Assembly: GCF_014205685.1 (NCBI RefSeq)
Contig: NZ_JACIIU010000006.1
Span: forward strand, 86,928-150,927
Length of the DNA stretch: 64,000 bases
Direction: 5' to 3'
From: Paenochrobactrum gallinarii
Lineage (GTDB): Bacteria; Pseudomonadota; Alphaproteobacteria; Rhizobiales; Rhizobiaceae
Part shown: one piece after another, positions 48,143 to 58,221 of the stretch
Position numbering within the stretch: the stretch's first letter is position 1
How the letters are laid out: each line of letters starts with the position of its first letter
Notes under the pieces: model-generated
The model's input: only the letters and a program-made list of their open reading frames with translations
What the model was told of the DNA's origin: nothing
Database searches by the model: none
Position numbers and translations under genes: made by a program

Positions 48143-49447
48143 ATGGCCAGAACAGATATTGCCCGGCGTGTTTATAACCATGCGTGGAAGCTGGATCCGA
48201 TCGTCCGCAGTTTGCTGGATACGGATTTTTATAAACTGCTGATGCTGCAAATGATCTGGGGGCTTTACCCGAAGGTGGATGCAACATTCTCACTGATCAA
48301 CCGCACCAAAACCGTGCGTCTGGCCGATGAGATTGATGAAGGCGAATTACGCGCCCAGCTTGATCATGCCCGCACTTTGCGCATTTCAAAAAAAGAAATG
48401 ATCTGGCTGGCCGGTAATACATTTTATGGCCGCAAGCAGATTTTCCAGCCGGAATTTTTGCACTGGTTGCAGGATTTCCAACTACCGGAATATGAACTGA
48501 TCCGCCGCGATGGCCAGTATGAGTTAAATTTCCATGGCCCTTGGTCTCACACAACAATGTGGGAAATTCCGGCTCTTGCTATCATCAATGAGATGCGCTC
48601 GCGCGCCGCGATGAAAAATTTAGGGCCATTTGCGCTTGATGTGCTTTATGCGCGTGCGAAAGCTAAAATGTGGAGCAAGGTTGAGCGCTTACGTGAATTG
48701 CCTGACCTGAAAGTGTCGGACTTTGGCACTCGTCGTCGCCATTCCTTCTTGTGGCAGCGCTGGTGCGTGGAAGCCTTGAAAGAAGGTATTGGTGACGCTT
48801 TCACCGGCACAAGCAACGTGTTGTTGGCAATGGACACCGATCTGGAAGCGCTTGGCACCAATGCGCATGAATTGCCGATGGTGCTGGCGGCGCTGGCTAA
48901 TACGGATGAAGAATTACGCACTGCCCCTTACCGTGTGTTGCAGGACTGGAACCGCTATTATGGCGGTAATCTTTTGATTGTGCTGCCGGATGCTTATGGC
49001 ACGGCGGCATTCTTGCGGGATGCGCCGGATTGGGTGGCCGACTGGACAGGTTTCCGCCCTGACAGTGCCCCGCCGATTGAAGGTGGCGAACGCATTATTC
49101 AATGGTGGAAAGAGCATGGCAAAGACCCGCGTGAGAAAATGCTGATTTTCTCCGATGCGCTGGATGTGGATACAATTGAAGAAACTTATCACCACTTCAA
49201 GGATCGGGTGCGGATGAGCTTTGGTTGGGGCACGAACCTGACCAATGATTTTGCCGGTTGCGCGCCCAACAGCATTGATGGTTTGAAAGCCATTTCACTG
49301 GTTTGCAAAGTGATTGATGCCAATGGCCGACCGGCAGTGAAACTGTCAGATAATATCCAGAAGGCCACCGGTGATCCGGCAGAAGTGGAGCGCTACATCG
49401 AATTCTTTGGTAATGAAGAGCGCAGCGATCATCTGGTGCGGGTTTAA
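48143..49447 (+). CDS. pncB: Nicotinate phosphoribosyltransferase
   Basis: A 434-residue enzyme of the NAD salvage (Preiss-Handler) pathway making nicotinate mononucleotide from nicotinate and PRPP. Family marks: [60 protein letters not shown] (shortened) with the phosphorylatable His, and [15 protein letters not shown] lies 5 nt before ATG 48143, so the in-frame ATG at 48131 is not used. Its 3' end forms one arm of a stem with the following CCCGCACC. Confidence 0.95.
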   Translation: MARTDIARRVYNHAWKLDPIVRSLLDTDFYKLLMLQMIWGLYPKVDATFSLINRTKTVRLADEIDEGELRAQLDHARTLRISKKEMIWLAGNTFYGRKQIFQPEFLHWLQDFQLPEYELIRRDGQYELNFHGPWSHTTMWEIPALAIINEMRSRAAMKNLGPFALDVLYARAKAKMWSKVERLRELPDLKVSDFGTRRRHSFLWQRWCVEALKEGIGDAFTGTSNVLLAMDTDLEALGTNAHELPMVLAALANTDEELRTAPYRVLQDWNRYYGGNLLIVLPDAYGTAAFLRDAPDWVADWTGFRPDSAPPIEGGERIIQWWKEHGKDPREKMLIFSDALDVDTIEETYHHFKDRVRMSFGWGTNLTNDFAGCAPNSIDGLKAISLVCKVIDANGRPAVKLSDNIQKATGDPAEVERYIEFFGNEERSDHLVRV

Positions 49448-49459
49448 TTATCCCGCACC
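49435..49459 (+). terminator. Stem-loop overlapping the pncB stop codon
   Basis: GGTGCGGG-TTTAATTAT-CCCGCACC; the TAA stop is in the loop. No strong T-run follows. Confidence 0.5.
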
Positions 49460-49492
49460 CTTAGCACCCCGTACTATTAGCACCAGTGATGA

Positions 49493-50413
49493 TTAAAGCT
49501 CATATGCCCATGGCGGATTGGCTCCGGCTCGGGAAATTGTCACCGATGCCGCATCAATACCAAGGCTCAGAGCTTGTAAAATCGCTATATCTGAAAGTGT
49601 GGCAACTGCTTTTTTGTTTAAAAGCTGGTGGTTGTGAAGGCTCGCCAAAATACCGGCATTGACGGTGTCGCCAGCGCCAACCGTATCAACCACATCCACT
49701 TTTTGTGCTGCCACACATAGTTTGCCATGCGATGTATATGCATCTGCACCATTGGCACCGCGGGTGATGACAATCAGCTTAACACCTTGAGCTAGCCATT
49801 CATCAATTTTGGCATCTTGATTATCTTCGTTGGCAAACCAGCCCAAATCCTCATCTGATAATTTGACGATATCGGCGTGTTTAATCATGCGGTTGAGACG
49901 CGCCAGATAGGTTTCGCGATCTTGGATGAAATTGGCGCGGATATTGGGATCAAGCATAATGACGCGTTTGGATTTTTCCCGCATCATCAGTGCTTCAAAT
50001 GTGTCGGCGCATGGCTCGGAGATCAGGCTGATGCCGCCAAAAAGCAGGGCGGACACTTCATCTTCCAGCGCTGGCACATCGTCGATATGCAACAGGCGCG
50101 TGGCGGTGTTTTCATCGTAAAAAGCATAGGATGCCTGACCATTAACGAGGCGTACAAAGGCAAGCGTTGTCGGACGGTCGGATTGTATTGTGTATTTGTC
50201 ACTGACATGGGAGGCAGCCATGGTGCCCCGCAACACTTCTCCGAAGAAATCGGATGACAGGCCGGTGAGCAGGCCGGAGGGTACACCAAGACGTCCAATA
50301 GCGACGGCGCTGTTGAAAATTGCGCCACCTGCATGGGGCTTGAAAACCGGTTCGCCTGCGGCGTTGATCTCCGCTATCATGTCAATCAAAGCTTCGCCGC
50401 AGCACAGGATCAT
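49493..50413 (-). CDS. PfkB family carbohydrate kinase (fructokinase-like)
   Basis: A 306-residue ribokinase-fold kinase. N-terminal CCGEALIDMI and GGAIFNSAVAIGRLG substrate loop; ATP-binding and catalytic base in DTVGAGDTVNAG (PfkB signature 2). It resembles fructokinases of rhizobia (FrcK-like) more than adenosine kinases. It starts 24 bp after the stop of an SDR gene, so both are one operon. The sugar is not certain. Confidence 0.87.
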   Translation of the reverse strand: MILCCGEALIDMIAEINAAGEPVFKPHAGGAIFNSAVAIGRLGVPSGLLTGLSSDFFGEVLRGTMAASHVSDKYTIQSDRPTTLAFVRLVNGQASYAFYDENTATRLLHIDDVPALEDEVSALLFGGISLISEPCADTFEALMMREKSKRVIMLDPNIRANFIQDRETYLARLNRMIKHADIVKLSDEDLGWFANEDNQDAKIDEWLAQGVKLIVITRGANGADAYTSHGKLCVAAQKVDVVDTVGAGDTVNAGILASLHNHQLLNKKAVATLSDIAILQALSLGIDAASVTISRAGANPPWAYEL

Positions 50414-50437
50414 GGTTTCCCCCCGTTTTATCAGTTT

Positions 50438-51184
50438 TTAGACGTGTTGCCCGCCATTGATGTGGATTTCCGAGCCGGTGACATAGGATGAGGCTTCGGA
50501 ACACAAATAATAAATAGTTTCGGCTACCTCTGATGTCTGGCCTAAACGGCGCAACGGCAATTGTTCAACCAGCTTTTCTGTGCCGGGTGAAAGAATAGAC
50601 GTTTCAATTTCGCCCGGTGCAATCGCATTGACGCGAATGCCGTGAGGGCCAAAGTCTGAAGCCATTTCGCGGGTCAGCGATGCAAGTGCTGCCTTGGAGG
50701 TAGAATAGGCGGTTCCGGCAAAAGGATGCACGCGACTACCGGCAATGGAGGTCACATTAACGATTGAGCCTTGTGCTGCTTCCAGCTCTTTGAAAAGCCC
50801 GCGTCCCAGCATGATGGGAGCCATGAAATTAACCTGAAATACATCGCGCCATACGTGCATCGGCGTTTCCAAAGAGTTGAGGCGGCGGCCGCCTTCAGCT
50901 TTGGGCGAAATACCGGCATTGTTGACGAGCGCATGCAGCTTGCTTCCCTGCGCCTCAAGGCGGCGGCGGATTTCAGCAATACCGCGGCCGATATCTTCTG
51001 CATCGGCCAGATCAATCTTGATATGGTCTTCAGGCCCTGCCGGCCACGGACAATTTTCAGAAAAATCCTGACGGGAGCAGGTGATAACCCGCCATCCGGC
51101 TTTGGAAAATCTTTTGACGGTGGCATGGCCGATACCACGGCTGGCGCCGGTCAATACGAGAGTTTTACGCTCTGAATCACTCAT
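50438..51184 (-). CDS. SDR family oxidoreductase
   Basis: A 248-residue classical short-chain dehydrogenase. Cofactor loop TGASRGIG (about 11-18), NNAGIS, active-site Ser in NVTSIAGS, Tyr-x3-Lys in YSTSK, and the C-terminal SSYVTGSEIHINGGQHV. After the first strand CSRQD suggests NADP preference. GAGG lies 5 nt before ATG 51184, so the in-frame ATG at 51202 is less likely. Probably a sugar or polyol dehydrogenase given its pairing with a PfkB kinase; this is inference. Confidence 0.88.
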   Translation of the reverse strand: MSDSERKTLVLTGASRGIGHATVKRFSKAGWRVITCSRQDFSENCPWPAGPEDHIKIDLADAEDIGRGIAEIRRRLEAQGSKLHALVNNAGISPKAEGGRRLNSLETPMHVWRDVFQVNFMAPIMLGRGLFKELEAAQGSIVNVTSIAGSRVHPFAGTAYSTSKAALASLTREMASDFGPHGIRVNAIAPGEIETSILSPGTEKLVEQLPLRRLGQTSEVAETIYYLCSEASSYVTGSEIHINGGQHV

Positions 51185-51293
51185 AATTGCCTCACTGTTC
51201 AACCTTGAATAGCCTATTGGCTAAAGGAATTCGAGTAGTCTTATTGATCATATCGCGGTTAATCCCTAGTTTGCTTTTATTTACGGAGGGCAT

Positions 51294-52781
51294 ATGCAAC
51301 AATTTATATTAGCAATTGATCAGGGCACCACATCAACACGCGGCATTGTGTTCAATCAAGGGCGGCGTGTGGTCGGGGTTGGTCAGGAAGAATTCCAGCA
51401 GCATTTCCCCCAATCCGGTTGGGTGGAGCATGATCCGGAAGATATCTGGCACACGGTTGTGGAAACAAGCCGTCAGGCTATCCGCAATGCGCATATCGAG
51501 GCCGGACAGGTTGCAGCCATTGGCATTACCAATCAGCGTGAAACCGTAGTGGTCTGGGATAAAAATACCGGCCGCCCGCTTTATAATGCTATTGTCTGGC
51601 AGGACAGGCGCACCGCTGCATTCTGTACGCAGTTGCGCGATAGCGGCCATGAGGACATGGTGGTTTCTAAAACCGGCCTGTTGCTTGATCCTTATTTCTC
51701 AGCCAGCAAAATAAGCTGGATTTTGGATCATGTGGCGGGCGCGCGGGCGCGAGCTGAAAAAGGCGATTTACTTTTCGGCACGATTGATAGTTTTCTGATC
51801 TGGCGGCTAACGGGCGGACAGGTTCATGCAACTGATGCCACCAATGCGTCGCGCACCCAGCTTTTCAATATTGCTGAACAAGACTGGGATGAGGAACTGC
51901 TGCGCTTGTTTAATATTCCGCGTGCCATGCTGCCGGAAGTGAAAGATTGTGCCGATAATTTCGGGGTCGCAAACGCGGAAATTTTAGGGGCAGAAATACC
52001 GATTCTGGGTGTTGCAGGTGATCAGCATGCAGCCTTAATGGGGCAGGCCTGCTTTAAACCGGGCATGGTAAAATCCACTTACGGAACGGGATGTTTTGCG
52101 CTGATTAATACCGGCGCAGATATTGTACGTTCACAAAACCGGTTATTGACTACGATTGCTTATCGTCTGAACGGTAAAGTTGCTTATGCGTTGGAAGGTT
52201 CAATTTTTATTGCCGGTGCGGCAGTACAATGGTTGCGCGATGGGTTAAAAATCATCGAAAGTGCGGATCAATCCGGCAAGCAGGCCGATCAGGCAGACCC
52301 GCATCAGGATGTTTATCTGGTTCCGGCTTTTGTCGGTCTTGGTGCGCCGCATTGGGATGCGGATGCACGTGGAGCCATTTTTGGGTTAACACGCAATACG
52401 GGGCCTGCCGAATTTTGCCGTGCAGCGCTGGAATCGGTTGCTTATCAAACGGCAGATTTGTTGCAGGCCATGCAAAAAGACTGGCACAATGCTTCGCAAA
52501 CTGTACTCCGTGTTGATGGCGGTATGGTTGCTTCTGACTGGACAATGCAGCGTCTGGCCGACATCCTCAATGTTGAGGTGGATCGTCCTGAAATTCTGGA
52601 AACCACAGCATTAGGCGCGGCATGGCTTGCCGGTTCGAAGGCAGGGCTTTGGCCGGATGCAGAAGAATTTGCCACAACATGGGCGTTGGAGCGTCGCTTT
52701 GCACCTCAAATGGATGAGGCGGAACGCTCACGTAAAATGGCTGGTTGGAAAGATGCCCTGTCACGTACTTTGACGCGCTAA
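51294..52781 (+). CDS. glpK: Glycerol kinase
   Basis: A 495-residue FGGY kinase that forms glycerol 3-phosphate. Landmarks are [51 protein letters not shown] and [16 protein letters not shown] and [23 protein letters not shown] precedes ATG 51294. No glpF or glpD gene adjoins it. Ends at a terminator convergent with PBP1A. Confidence 0.96.
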   Translation: MQQFILAIDQGTTSTRGIVFNQGRRVVGVGQEEFQQHFPQSGWVEHDPEDIWHTVVETSRQAIRNAHIEAGQVAAIGITNQRETVVVWDKNTGRPLYNAIVWQDRRTAAFCTQLRDSGHEDMVVSKTGLLLDPYFSASKISWILDHVAGARARAEKGDLLFGTIDSFLIWRLTGGQVHATDATNASRTQLFNIAEQDWDEELLRLFNIPRAMLPEVKDCADNFGVANAEILGAEIPILGVAGDQHAALMGQACFKPGMVKSTYGTGCFALINTGADIVRSQNRLLTTIAYRLNGKVAYALEGSIFIAGAAVQWLRDGLKIIESADQSGKQADQADPHQDVYLVPAFVGLGAPHWDADARGAIFGLTRNTGPAEFCRAALESVAYQTADLLQAMQKDWHNASQTVLRVDGGMVASDWTMQRLADILNVEVDRPEILETTALGAAWLAGSKAGLWPDAEEFATTWALERRFAPQMDEAERSRKMAGWKDALSRTLTR

Positions 52782-52797
52782 TTACGCTGAAAATGAA

Positions 52798-52836
52798 AAA
52801 GACTGCGCTTCAATCTGAGCGCAGTCTTTGGTTTTT
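52798..52836. terminator. Bidirectional terminator between glpK and PBP1A
   Basis: AAAGACTGCGCT-TCAATCTG-AGCGCAGTCTTT followed by GGTTTTT. Confidence 0.92.
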
Positions 52837-52853
52837 GAATAAGCGTTTTTGCT

Positions 52854-55034
52854 TTAATTGCCCATAATAATATCAAGCAAAGTGGTCGGCTTGTTAGCCG
52901 GTTGTGCTGGCGTATTATCATCAATAGCAGCGCCGGGTTGGGTGGTTTCCGGTGCTGGCGGCCAATAGCCGTCATCATCCTGCGGCACATTCTGGCCGCC
53001 ATAACCACCGGATGGGGCATCAATATCCGGCATATTATCACTACCGCCCGGTACGATATTTTCAATCTGGTATGAGCCTGGAAGCGGCGCAATCGGCACC
53101 CCTTTATGCGCGGCTGTCATGAAACTTTTCCATGCCGTTACCGGCAAGGTGGAGCCGAAAACGCGTTTCATCGGCTTGCCGTCATCATTACCAAACCAGA
53201 TACCGGTGGTGAGGTTTGAGGTGTAACCGATAAACCATGCATCGCGGAAATTTTGCCCCGTGCCGGTTTTACCCGCTGCCGGCCAGCCAAATTGCGCACG
53301 TTTTGCGGTACCATCTTCAACGGTGCGGCTCAGCATGGCATTCATCATGCCGATATTACGATCATCAATGACGCGCGGCCCTAATATATTGTCGCGCTGA
53401 TAAAGCACTGTTCCGTCATTGGTGGTGACTTTTTCAATCATATAGGGCGGAGCACTATAGCCGCCATTGGCAAAGGGTACATAGGCATCGGTGAGCTCCA
53501 CCAGCGATACTTCCGATGTGCCAAGTGCCAATGAAGCATTGTTGACAAGGTTTGACTGGATGCCGAGACGGTGCGCTGTGTCGATAACCGCTTGCGGGCC
53601 CACTTCCATCACCAATTGCGCTGCGACAGAGTTGAGCGAGTGAGAAAGCGCGGTGGCAAGGGTGACTTCGCCCATATATTTGCCGCTGTCATTGCCCGGT
53701 GTCCATTTGCCGATGCGGATCGGCGCATCATTGCGCACCGAATCCGGTGTGCGCCCCTGTTCGAGCGCTGTCAGATAGACAAAGGGTTTAAATGAGGAGG
53801 CCGGCTGACGACGTGCATCACTTGCGCGGTCAAACTGGCTGGCAGCATAATCATAGCCGCCGATCCATGCGCGCACGGCACCTGTCGCATCGATGGAAAC
53901 AAGCGCGCCTTGGCTGACCTGCATCTTGTCTTTGTTTTGCGAAATAAGGTCACGAATGACCTCCTCGCCGGTCTGTTGCAGATTCATATCGATGGTGGTC
54001 TGAACGGTGATGTCGTCATGCACATCGCCGATCAGGGATTTCAACGAACCGACGATACGGTCAGCGGCATAGTTTTCCGAACCCTGCCAATAGCTGGCAG
54101 CACGCGTTGGCGGTTCGCTTTCGGCTATTGCCTGATCCGTGTCGTTAATCATGCCCTGATCACGCATGGCGGCCAGCACCAGCTTGGCGCGGTCAGATGC
54201 TGCCTGCGGATCACGCGCCGGTGAAAGACGCGATGGCGCTTTCAAAAGACCGGCAATGGTTGCCGCTTCAATCAGCGTGACATCGCGTGCCGATTTGTCA
54301 AAATAACGACGGGATGCGGCATCAACACCAAAAGCGCCTGAGCCCAAATAGACGCGGTTGAGATACATCTCCAAAATCTGATCTTTGGTATATTTATGCT
54401 CAAGCCATAGAGCGAGCATAGCTTCCTGCACCTTACGCTCAATCGTGCGCTCGGGTGAAAGAAACAGGTTTTTTGCCAACTGCTGGGTGAGAGTGGAACC
54501 ACCTTGTACCGAGCGCCCTTTAGTGATGTTGGTGACAAAAGCACGCGCCAGACCAATCGGATCAATGCCGAAATGTGAATAGAAACGTCTGTCTTCAATG
54601 GCGATAACCGCTTGCGGAATATAAGGTGACATATCATGCAGGCCGACAGCCTCACCACCGGTGGTGCCGCGATTGGCGATCAGATTGCCGTTTACATCCA
54701 GGATTTTAACGTTGGGCGGGCGGTCAGGAATTTCCCAATCGGTCGTCGGCGGCATTTTAACCGCGAAATAAATCAATACGCCGGCAAAGGCGATGGCGCC
54801 CCAAAGGCCAAGCACCATAAGCCAGTAGATCAGACGACGCAGTCTGCCCCAGAAGCCGGCCGGTTTTTTCTTGCTGCGTTTGCCGGTTTTTTTAGATGGT
54901 TTCCGTGTTTGAGGCGGGCGTCTGCCGGATGTGCGATCGCTTTCGTCTGCACGAAAATCATCATGATCGTTTTTTGGTTTTGAGCCGCCAAAGCTCGGCT
55001 CAATGCGATTATTATTATTTTTACGTGATGACAT
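52854..55034 (-). CDS. mrcA: Class A penicillin-binding protein 1A
   Basis: Bifunctional peptidoglycan glycosyltransferase and transpeptidase, 726 residues. A basic cytoplasmic tail (1-68, Lys/Arg-rich) precedes one helix (about 69-93). Glycosyltransferase motifs: Glu147 in EDRRFYSHFGID, GGSTLTQQLAKN and RKVQEAMLA. Transpeptidase motifs: S413-SFK (SxxK), S466-LN and KTGTG (589-593). The C-terminal 70 residues are Pro/Gly/Asp-rich and disordered. Two G-tracts (6 and 8 G on the + strand) lie 70-85 bp upstream of its start codon. Gene symbol by class; the family has several class A paralogues. Confidence 0.92.
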   Translation of the reverse strand: MSSRKNNNNRIEPSFGGSKPKNDHDDFRADESDRTSGRRPPQTRKPSKKTGKRSKKKPAGFWGRLRRLIYWLMVLGLWGAIAFAGVLIYFAVKMPPTTDWEIPDRPPNVKILDVNGNLIANRGTTGGEAVGLHDMSPYIPQAVIAIEDRRFYSHFGIDPIGLARAFVTNITKGRSVQGGSTLTQQLAKNLFLSPERTIERKVQEAMLALWLEHKYTKDQILEMYLNRVYLGSGAFGVDAASRRYFDKSARDVTLIEAATIAGLLKAPSRLSPARDPQAASDRAKLVLAAMRDQGMINDTDQAIAESEPPTRAASYWQGSENYAADRIVGSLKSLIGDVHDDITVQTTIDMNLQQTGEEVIRDLISQNKDKMQVSQGALVSIDATGAVRAWIGGYDYAASQFDRASDARRQPASSFKPFVYLTALEQGRTPDSVRNDAPIRIGKWTPGNDSGKYMGEVTLATALSHSLNSVAAQLVMEVGPQAVIDTAHRLGIQSNLVNNASLALGTSEVSLVELTDAYVPFANGGYSAPPYMIEKVTTNDGTVLYQRDNILGPRVIDDRNIGMMNAMLSRTVEDGTAKRAQFGWPAAGKTGTGQNFRDAWFIGYTSNLTTGIWFGNDDGKPMKRVFGSTLPVTAWKSFMTAAHKGVPIAPLPGSYQIENIVPGGSDNMPDIDAPSGGYGGQNVPQDDDGYWPPAPETTQPGAAIDDNTPAQPANKPTTLLDIIMGN

Positions 55035-55100
55035 GCGTGATCAGATTCTGTCCGGCTAATAATTTTTGTCTGCTTTGGATGATAATTGCGGCGGTTTAAA

Positions 55101-55120
55101 GGGGGGTAAACAGGGGGGGG
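55101..55120. repeat. Two G homopolymer tracts upstream of PBP1A
   Basis: G6 at 55101-55106 and G8 at 55113-55120, separated by TAAACA, 67-86 bp before the PBP1A start. Long G tracts can slip during replication. Confidence 0.6.
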
Positions 55121-55146
55121 CTATTTGGCGCTATGGTTTATAAAAT

Positions 55147-55188
55147 AAAGCCTGCCGGATCTTGGAGGTGTTGATCCGGCAGGCTTTG
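55147..55188 (-). terminator. Terminator of the outer membrane protein gene
   Basis: Perfect 15 bp arms AAAGCCTGCCGGATC / GATCCGGCAGGCTTT with an 11 nt loop, 22 bp after the stop in the minus direction. Confidence 0.88.
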
Positions 55189-55209
55189 AGCGATGTGAAA
55201 AATCACACC

Positions 55210-55905
55210 TTAAAAACGATAGGCGACACCAATGCGAAATTCGTCTGTTTTGACCTTGGTCTTATAAGTGAAATTATCAATGGCGAATGTTTTGCGGCCA
55301 TAATCAGTATGGCGGTATTCAAGGCGTAATGTCGTATTACTGGCCAGCGCATAATCAACACCCGCACCTGCTGTCCAGCCGGTCATATTATTGCGGTCGC
55401 TTTGATAATTATAATTGGCGTCATAGATGGAATTTTTAATTTGGGCAGTGGCGACACCACCGGCGATGTAAGGCATCCAGCGATCCATCGCAAAGCCGAG
55501 ACGCGCACGCAGGGCTGCCGACCATTCCAGCTTGCTCTCATGGTTGAAGTTGCTGGTCGTATTTGTGTTGACAAGCATTGAATAGGCGTTGTTTTGACGC
55601 GCGCTATTGTAGGTTAGATTGGCATCAACGCCAAGGATCATTCTGTTCCGGAATTCGAAATTATAACCGCCATAAATGCCGCCTAATAGGCCATCGGATT
55701 TTTGGCTTAAATGATGAACGCCATTAAAATGCTCTTTAAAGCGAGCATTCTGATAACCGGTTTCAAAACCTAAATATCCACCCGTCCACGAATGACCGGT
55801 GTTCATCACAACCGGAACCATTTCGTGATGCATAATGACATCGGCTGCATGGGCCGCATAGGATGTGGATACCAGAATAGTGGCGGCGACTAATAGCTTC
55901 TTCAT
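55210..55905 (-). CDS. Outer membrane beta-barrel protein (Omp25/Omp31 family)
   Basis: A 231-residue outer membrane protein. Signal peptide to AAHA-A (about residue 20). The body alternates polar and aromatic residues as in eight-stranded barrels: WTGGYLGFETGYQNARF, GLLGGIYGGYNFEFRNRMILGVDAN and the conserved TGWTAGAGVDYALASNTTLRLEYRHTDYG, ending in Phe (RIGVAYRF), the assembly signal. It is like Brucella Omp25/Omp31 and rhizobial RopB. Monocistronic and preceded by a very AT-rich region. Confidence 0.9.
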   Translation of the reverse strand: MKKLLVAATILVSTSYAAHAADVIMHHEMVPVVMNTGHSWTGGYLGFETGYQNARFKEHFNGVHHLSQKSDGLLGGIYGGYNFEFRNRMILGVDANLTYNSARQNNAYSMLVNTNTTSNFNHESKLEWSAALRARLGFAMDRWMPYIAGGVATAQIKNSIYDANYNYQSDRNNMTGWTAGAGVDYALASNTTLRLEYRHTDYGRKTFAIDNFTYKTKVKTDEFRIGVAYRF

Positions 55906-55929
55906 AAAAACCTCAGCTGTTAAGAATAT

Positions 55930-56116
55930 TTTTTTGGTTAGGCAATGCAGCTATGGTCTCATTTTTAAGTATTGTTGTATGTAGTATTAATGCAACATGG
56001 ATTTTATTGCTTGTTTTATTATATTGTTTTGTTTTAATATTTGCTTGTTGGTTTGATTTTTATTTTTATAAATATTGTTATTGTATAATTTTTATATTTA
56101 ATAATATTGTATGGAA
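55930..56116. other. Very AT-rich promoter region of the outer membrane protein
   Basis: About 190 bp with few G or C (runs like TATTGTTATTGTATAAT). It includes the outer membrane protein promoter. No coding frame is seen. Composition unlike neighbours. Confidence 0.5.
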
Positions 56117-56118
56117 TT

Positions 56119-56156
56119 AAAAAAGGCGGCCGGAATAACCTGGCCGCCTTTTTTGA
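56119..56156 (-). terminator. Terminator of the dipeptidase/RNase D operon
   Basis: AAAAAAGGCGGCC-GGAATAACCT-GGCCGCCTTTTTT, 25 bp beyond the RNase D stop in its direction. Confidence 0.92.
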
Positions 56157-56182
56157 TTCGATAAAATCATTCTCGCAGCGGA

Positions 56183-56800
56183 TCAGGCGTGCGAGAAAAT
56201 ATCCTGCTCATCCCAGCCCATCAGATCAAGCTCTGCGCGGGTTGGCAGGAACTTGAAGCATTCAGCGGCTTGGGTTTTACGGCCATCGCGCTCCAGTCTC
56301 TGTTCGAGAATGGTTTTGAGGCGGTGCAGATAAAGCACGTCAGAAGCTGCATATTCCAATTGTGCTTGTGACAGGGTTTCGGCTGCCCAGTCGGAAGATT
56401 GCTGCTGTTTGGAAATCGACACATCCAGCAATTCGCCGCAAATTTCCTTCAGGCCGTGGCGGTCTGTATAGGTGCGGGTCAGTTTTGAAGCGATTTTGGT
56501 GCAGAAAACCGGCAGCGGCATCACGCCGAAAGTATGGTAAAGCACAGCAATATCAAAGCGGCCGAAGTGAAAAATTTTGGTGATATTGTCATCGCCCAAA
56601 AGCTTCATCAGGTTGGGAGCCTGTTTTTGCCCCTTGTCAATCTGGATGATATCGGCTGTGCCGTCACCTGGCGAGATCTGCACCACGCATAAGCGGTCGC
56701 GCAGGGGATTAAGCCCCAGAGTTTCAGTGTCGATGGCAACAGCATCCACCTGATAATTGCTTAAATCAGGCAGATCGTTTTTGTGAAAGCGAATAGTCAT
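56183..56800 (-). CDS. Ribonuclease D-like 3'-5' exonuclease
   Basis: A 205-residue DEDD-type exonuclease. Exo I AIDTETLGLNP, Exo II FHFGRFDIAVL, and Exo III YAASDVLYLHRL carry the four acidic metal ligands and the Tyr. It is the short Rhizobiales form without the HRDC domains of E. coli Rnd. ATG 56800 begins MTIRFHKNDL, 23 bp after the dipeptidase stop; a longer in-frame start would lie inside that gene. Likely trims tRNA 3' ends or degrades RNA. Confidence 0.88.
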   Translation of the reverse strand: MTIRFHKNDLPDLSNYQVDAVAIDTETLGLNPLRDRLCVVQISPGDGTADIIQIDKGQKQAPNLMKLLGDDNITKIFHFGRFDIAVLYHTFGVMPLPVFCTKIASKLTRTYTDRHGLKEICGELLDVSISKQQQSSDWAAETLSQAQLEYAASDVLYLHRLKTILEQRLERDGRKTQAAECFKFLPTRAELDLMGWDEQDIFSHA

Positions 56801-56823
56801 TGCATGCCGTTTCTTTTTAAGGA

Positions 56824-58221
56824 TTATTTTTGTGCCAGGGCGTTTAGAATGCGAGCCCATGAGCGCTGCCCCTTATGGAAGGAAGTGATTTCGTATTTTT
56901 CATTTGGTGAATGGATGCGGTCATCTTCAAGGCCAAAGCCAACCAGCAGTGATTCCATGCCCAGATAGGTGTCGAAGTCACCAACAATCGGAATAGAGCC
57001 GCCCATAGCGGTGAGAACTGCCGGATTTGGCCATTCGTCGGACAATGCGTCTTTGGCTTTGTTGACGAGGGATGAATCGTAAGGCAACTGGATGGCTGGC
57101 GAGCCGCCGTGATTGGCGAATTCTGCGCGGCAATCAGCTGGCAATCTGTCTTGAACAAACTGATGGAAAGCAGCGCGGATTTTTTCCGGATCTTGCTTAT
57201 GGACAAGACGGAAGGAGATTTTGGCGGAAGCCTGTGCTGCAATGACAGTTTTGAAGCCATCGCCAGTATAGCCGCCAGTGATGCCGTTAACCTCAGCAGT
57301 CGGGCGCGCCCATGTCAGCTCCAGCACGCTGCGGCCTTTTTCACCGCTTGGTACGGAAAGGCCGATAGGACCCAAGAAGTTTTCAGCGGTGCGGCCAAGA
57401 TTTTCCCATGATTGCAGGATTTGCGATGGTGTTTCTTCAACGCCGTCATAAAAACCCGGAATGGTGATGTGGCCGTTCTCATCATGAATATCGGCAACGA
57501 TCTTGCTCAAAATATGGATCGGGTTGGCTGCTGCTCCCCCGAAAAAGCCGGAATGCAGATCACGATCGGCTGCAAAAACAGTGACTTCCGTGCCAACAAG
57601 ACCGCGAAGCCCGACGGAAATGGCTGGCGTGTTGATATCCCACATCGAGGTGTCGCAAACAAGCGCGCAATCGGCTTTTAGTTCCTGTTTGTTTTGCTCA
57701 AGAAACGGCTTCAAAGATGGTGAGCCGGATTCTTCTTCACCTTCAAACAGGATGGTAACTTTAACCGGCAATTTGCCATGCACGGCTTTATAAGCGCGGC
57801 AGGCTTCCACAAAGGTCATCAGCTGGCCTTTGTCGTCTGAGGTGCCGCGACCGGTCATGATTTTGCGGCCATTGCCCATATCTTTGACAGCTGGTGCAAA
57901 TGGGTCATTTTCCCAAAGGTTGAGCGGGTCTACAGGCTGAACGTCATAATGGCCATAGAAAAGCACATGTGGCGCATCTTTTGTCGGGCCTTCATGATGG
58001 GCAACAACCATAGGGTGACCAGGTGTGTCGCGAACGCTTGCATCAAAACCGATTGATTGCAGGTCTTTGACCAGCCACTCGGCGGCCTGACGGCAATCGG
58101 CTTTAAAAGCCGGATCGGTAGAAATGGATTTGATGCGCAGCAGATCGAACAAATGCTCAACGCTGGCGTCAAAACTGGTATCAATATGCGACAAAACTGG
58201 ATCGAGAGCGATTGTTGACAT
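56824..58221 (-). CDS. M20 family metallopeptidase (dipeptidase)
   Basis: A 465-residue zinc peptidase of the M20 family (ArgE/DapE/CPG2/carnosinase). First metal His-Asp in FYGHYDVQPV, bridging Asp in TGRGTSDDKGQ, catalytic Glu pair in FEGEEESGSPS, Asp in VCDTSMWD, and the closing His in DRIHSPNEKYE. The lid domain with LHSGFFGGAAANPIHIL (dimer His) is intact. Cytosolic. First gene of an operon with the RNase D gene. Confidence 0.93.
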   Translation of the reverse strand: MSTIALDPVLSHIDTSFDASVEHLFDLLRIKSISTDPAFKADCRQAAEWLVKDLQSIGFDASVRDTPGHPMVVAHHEGPTKDAPHVLFYGHYDVQPVDPLNLWENDPFAPAVKDMGNGRKIMTGRGTSDDKGQLMTFVEACRAYKAVHGKLPVKVTILFEGEEESGSPSLKPFLEQNKQELKADCALVCDTSMWDINTPAISVGLRGLVGTEVTVFAADRDLHSGFFGGAAANPIHILSKIVADIHDENGHITIPGFYDGVEETPSQILQSWENLGRTAENFLGPIGLSVPSGEKGRSVLELTWARPTAEVNGITGGYTGDGFKTVIAAQASAKISFRLVHKQDPEKIRAAFHQFVQDRLPADCRAEFANHGGSPAIQLPYDSSLVNKAKDALSDEWPNPAVLTAMGGSIPIVGDFDTYLGMESLLVGFGLEDDRIHSPNEKYEITSFHKGQRSWARILNALAQK

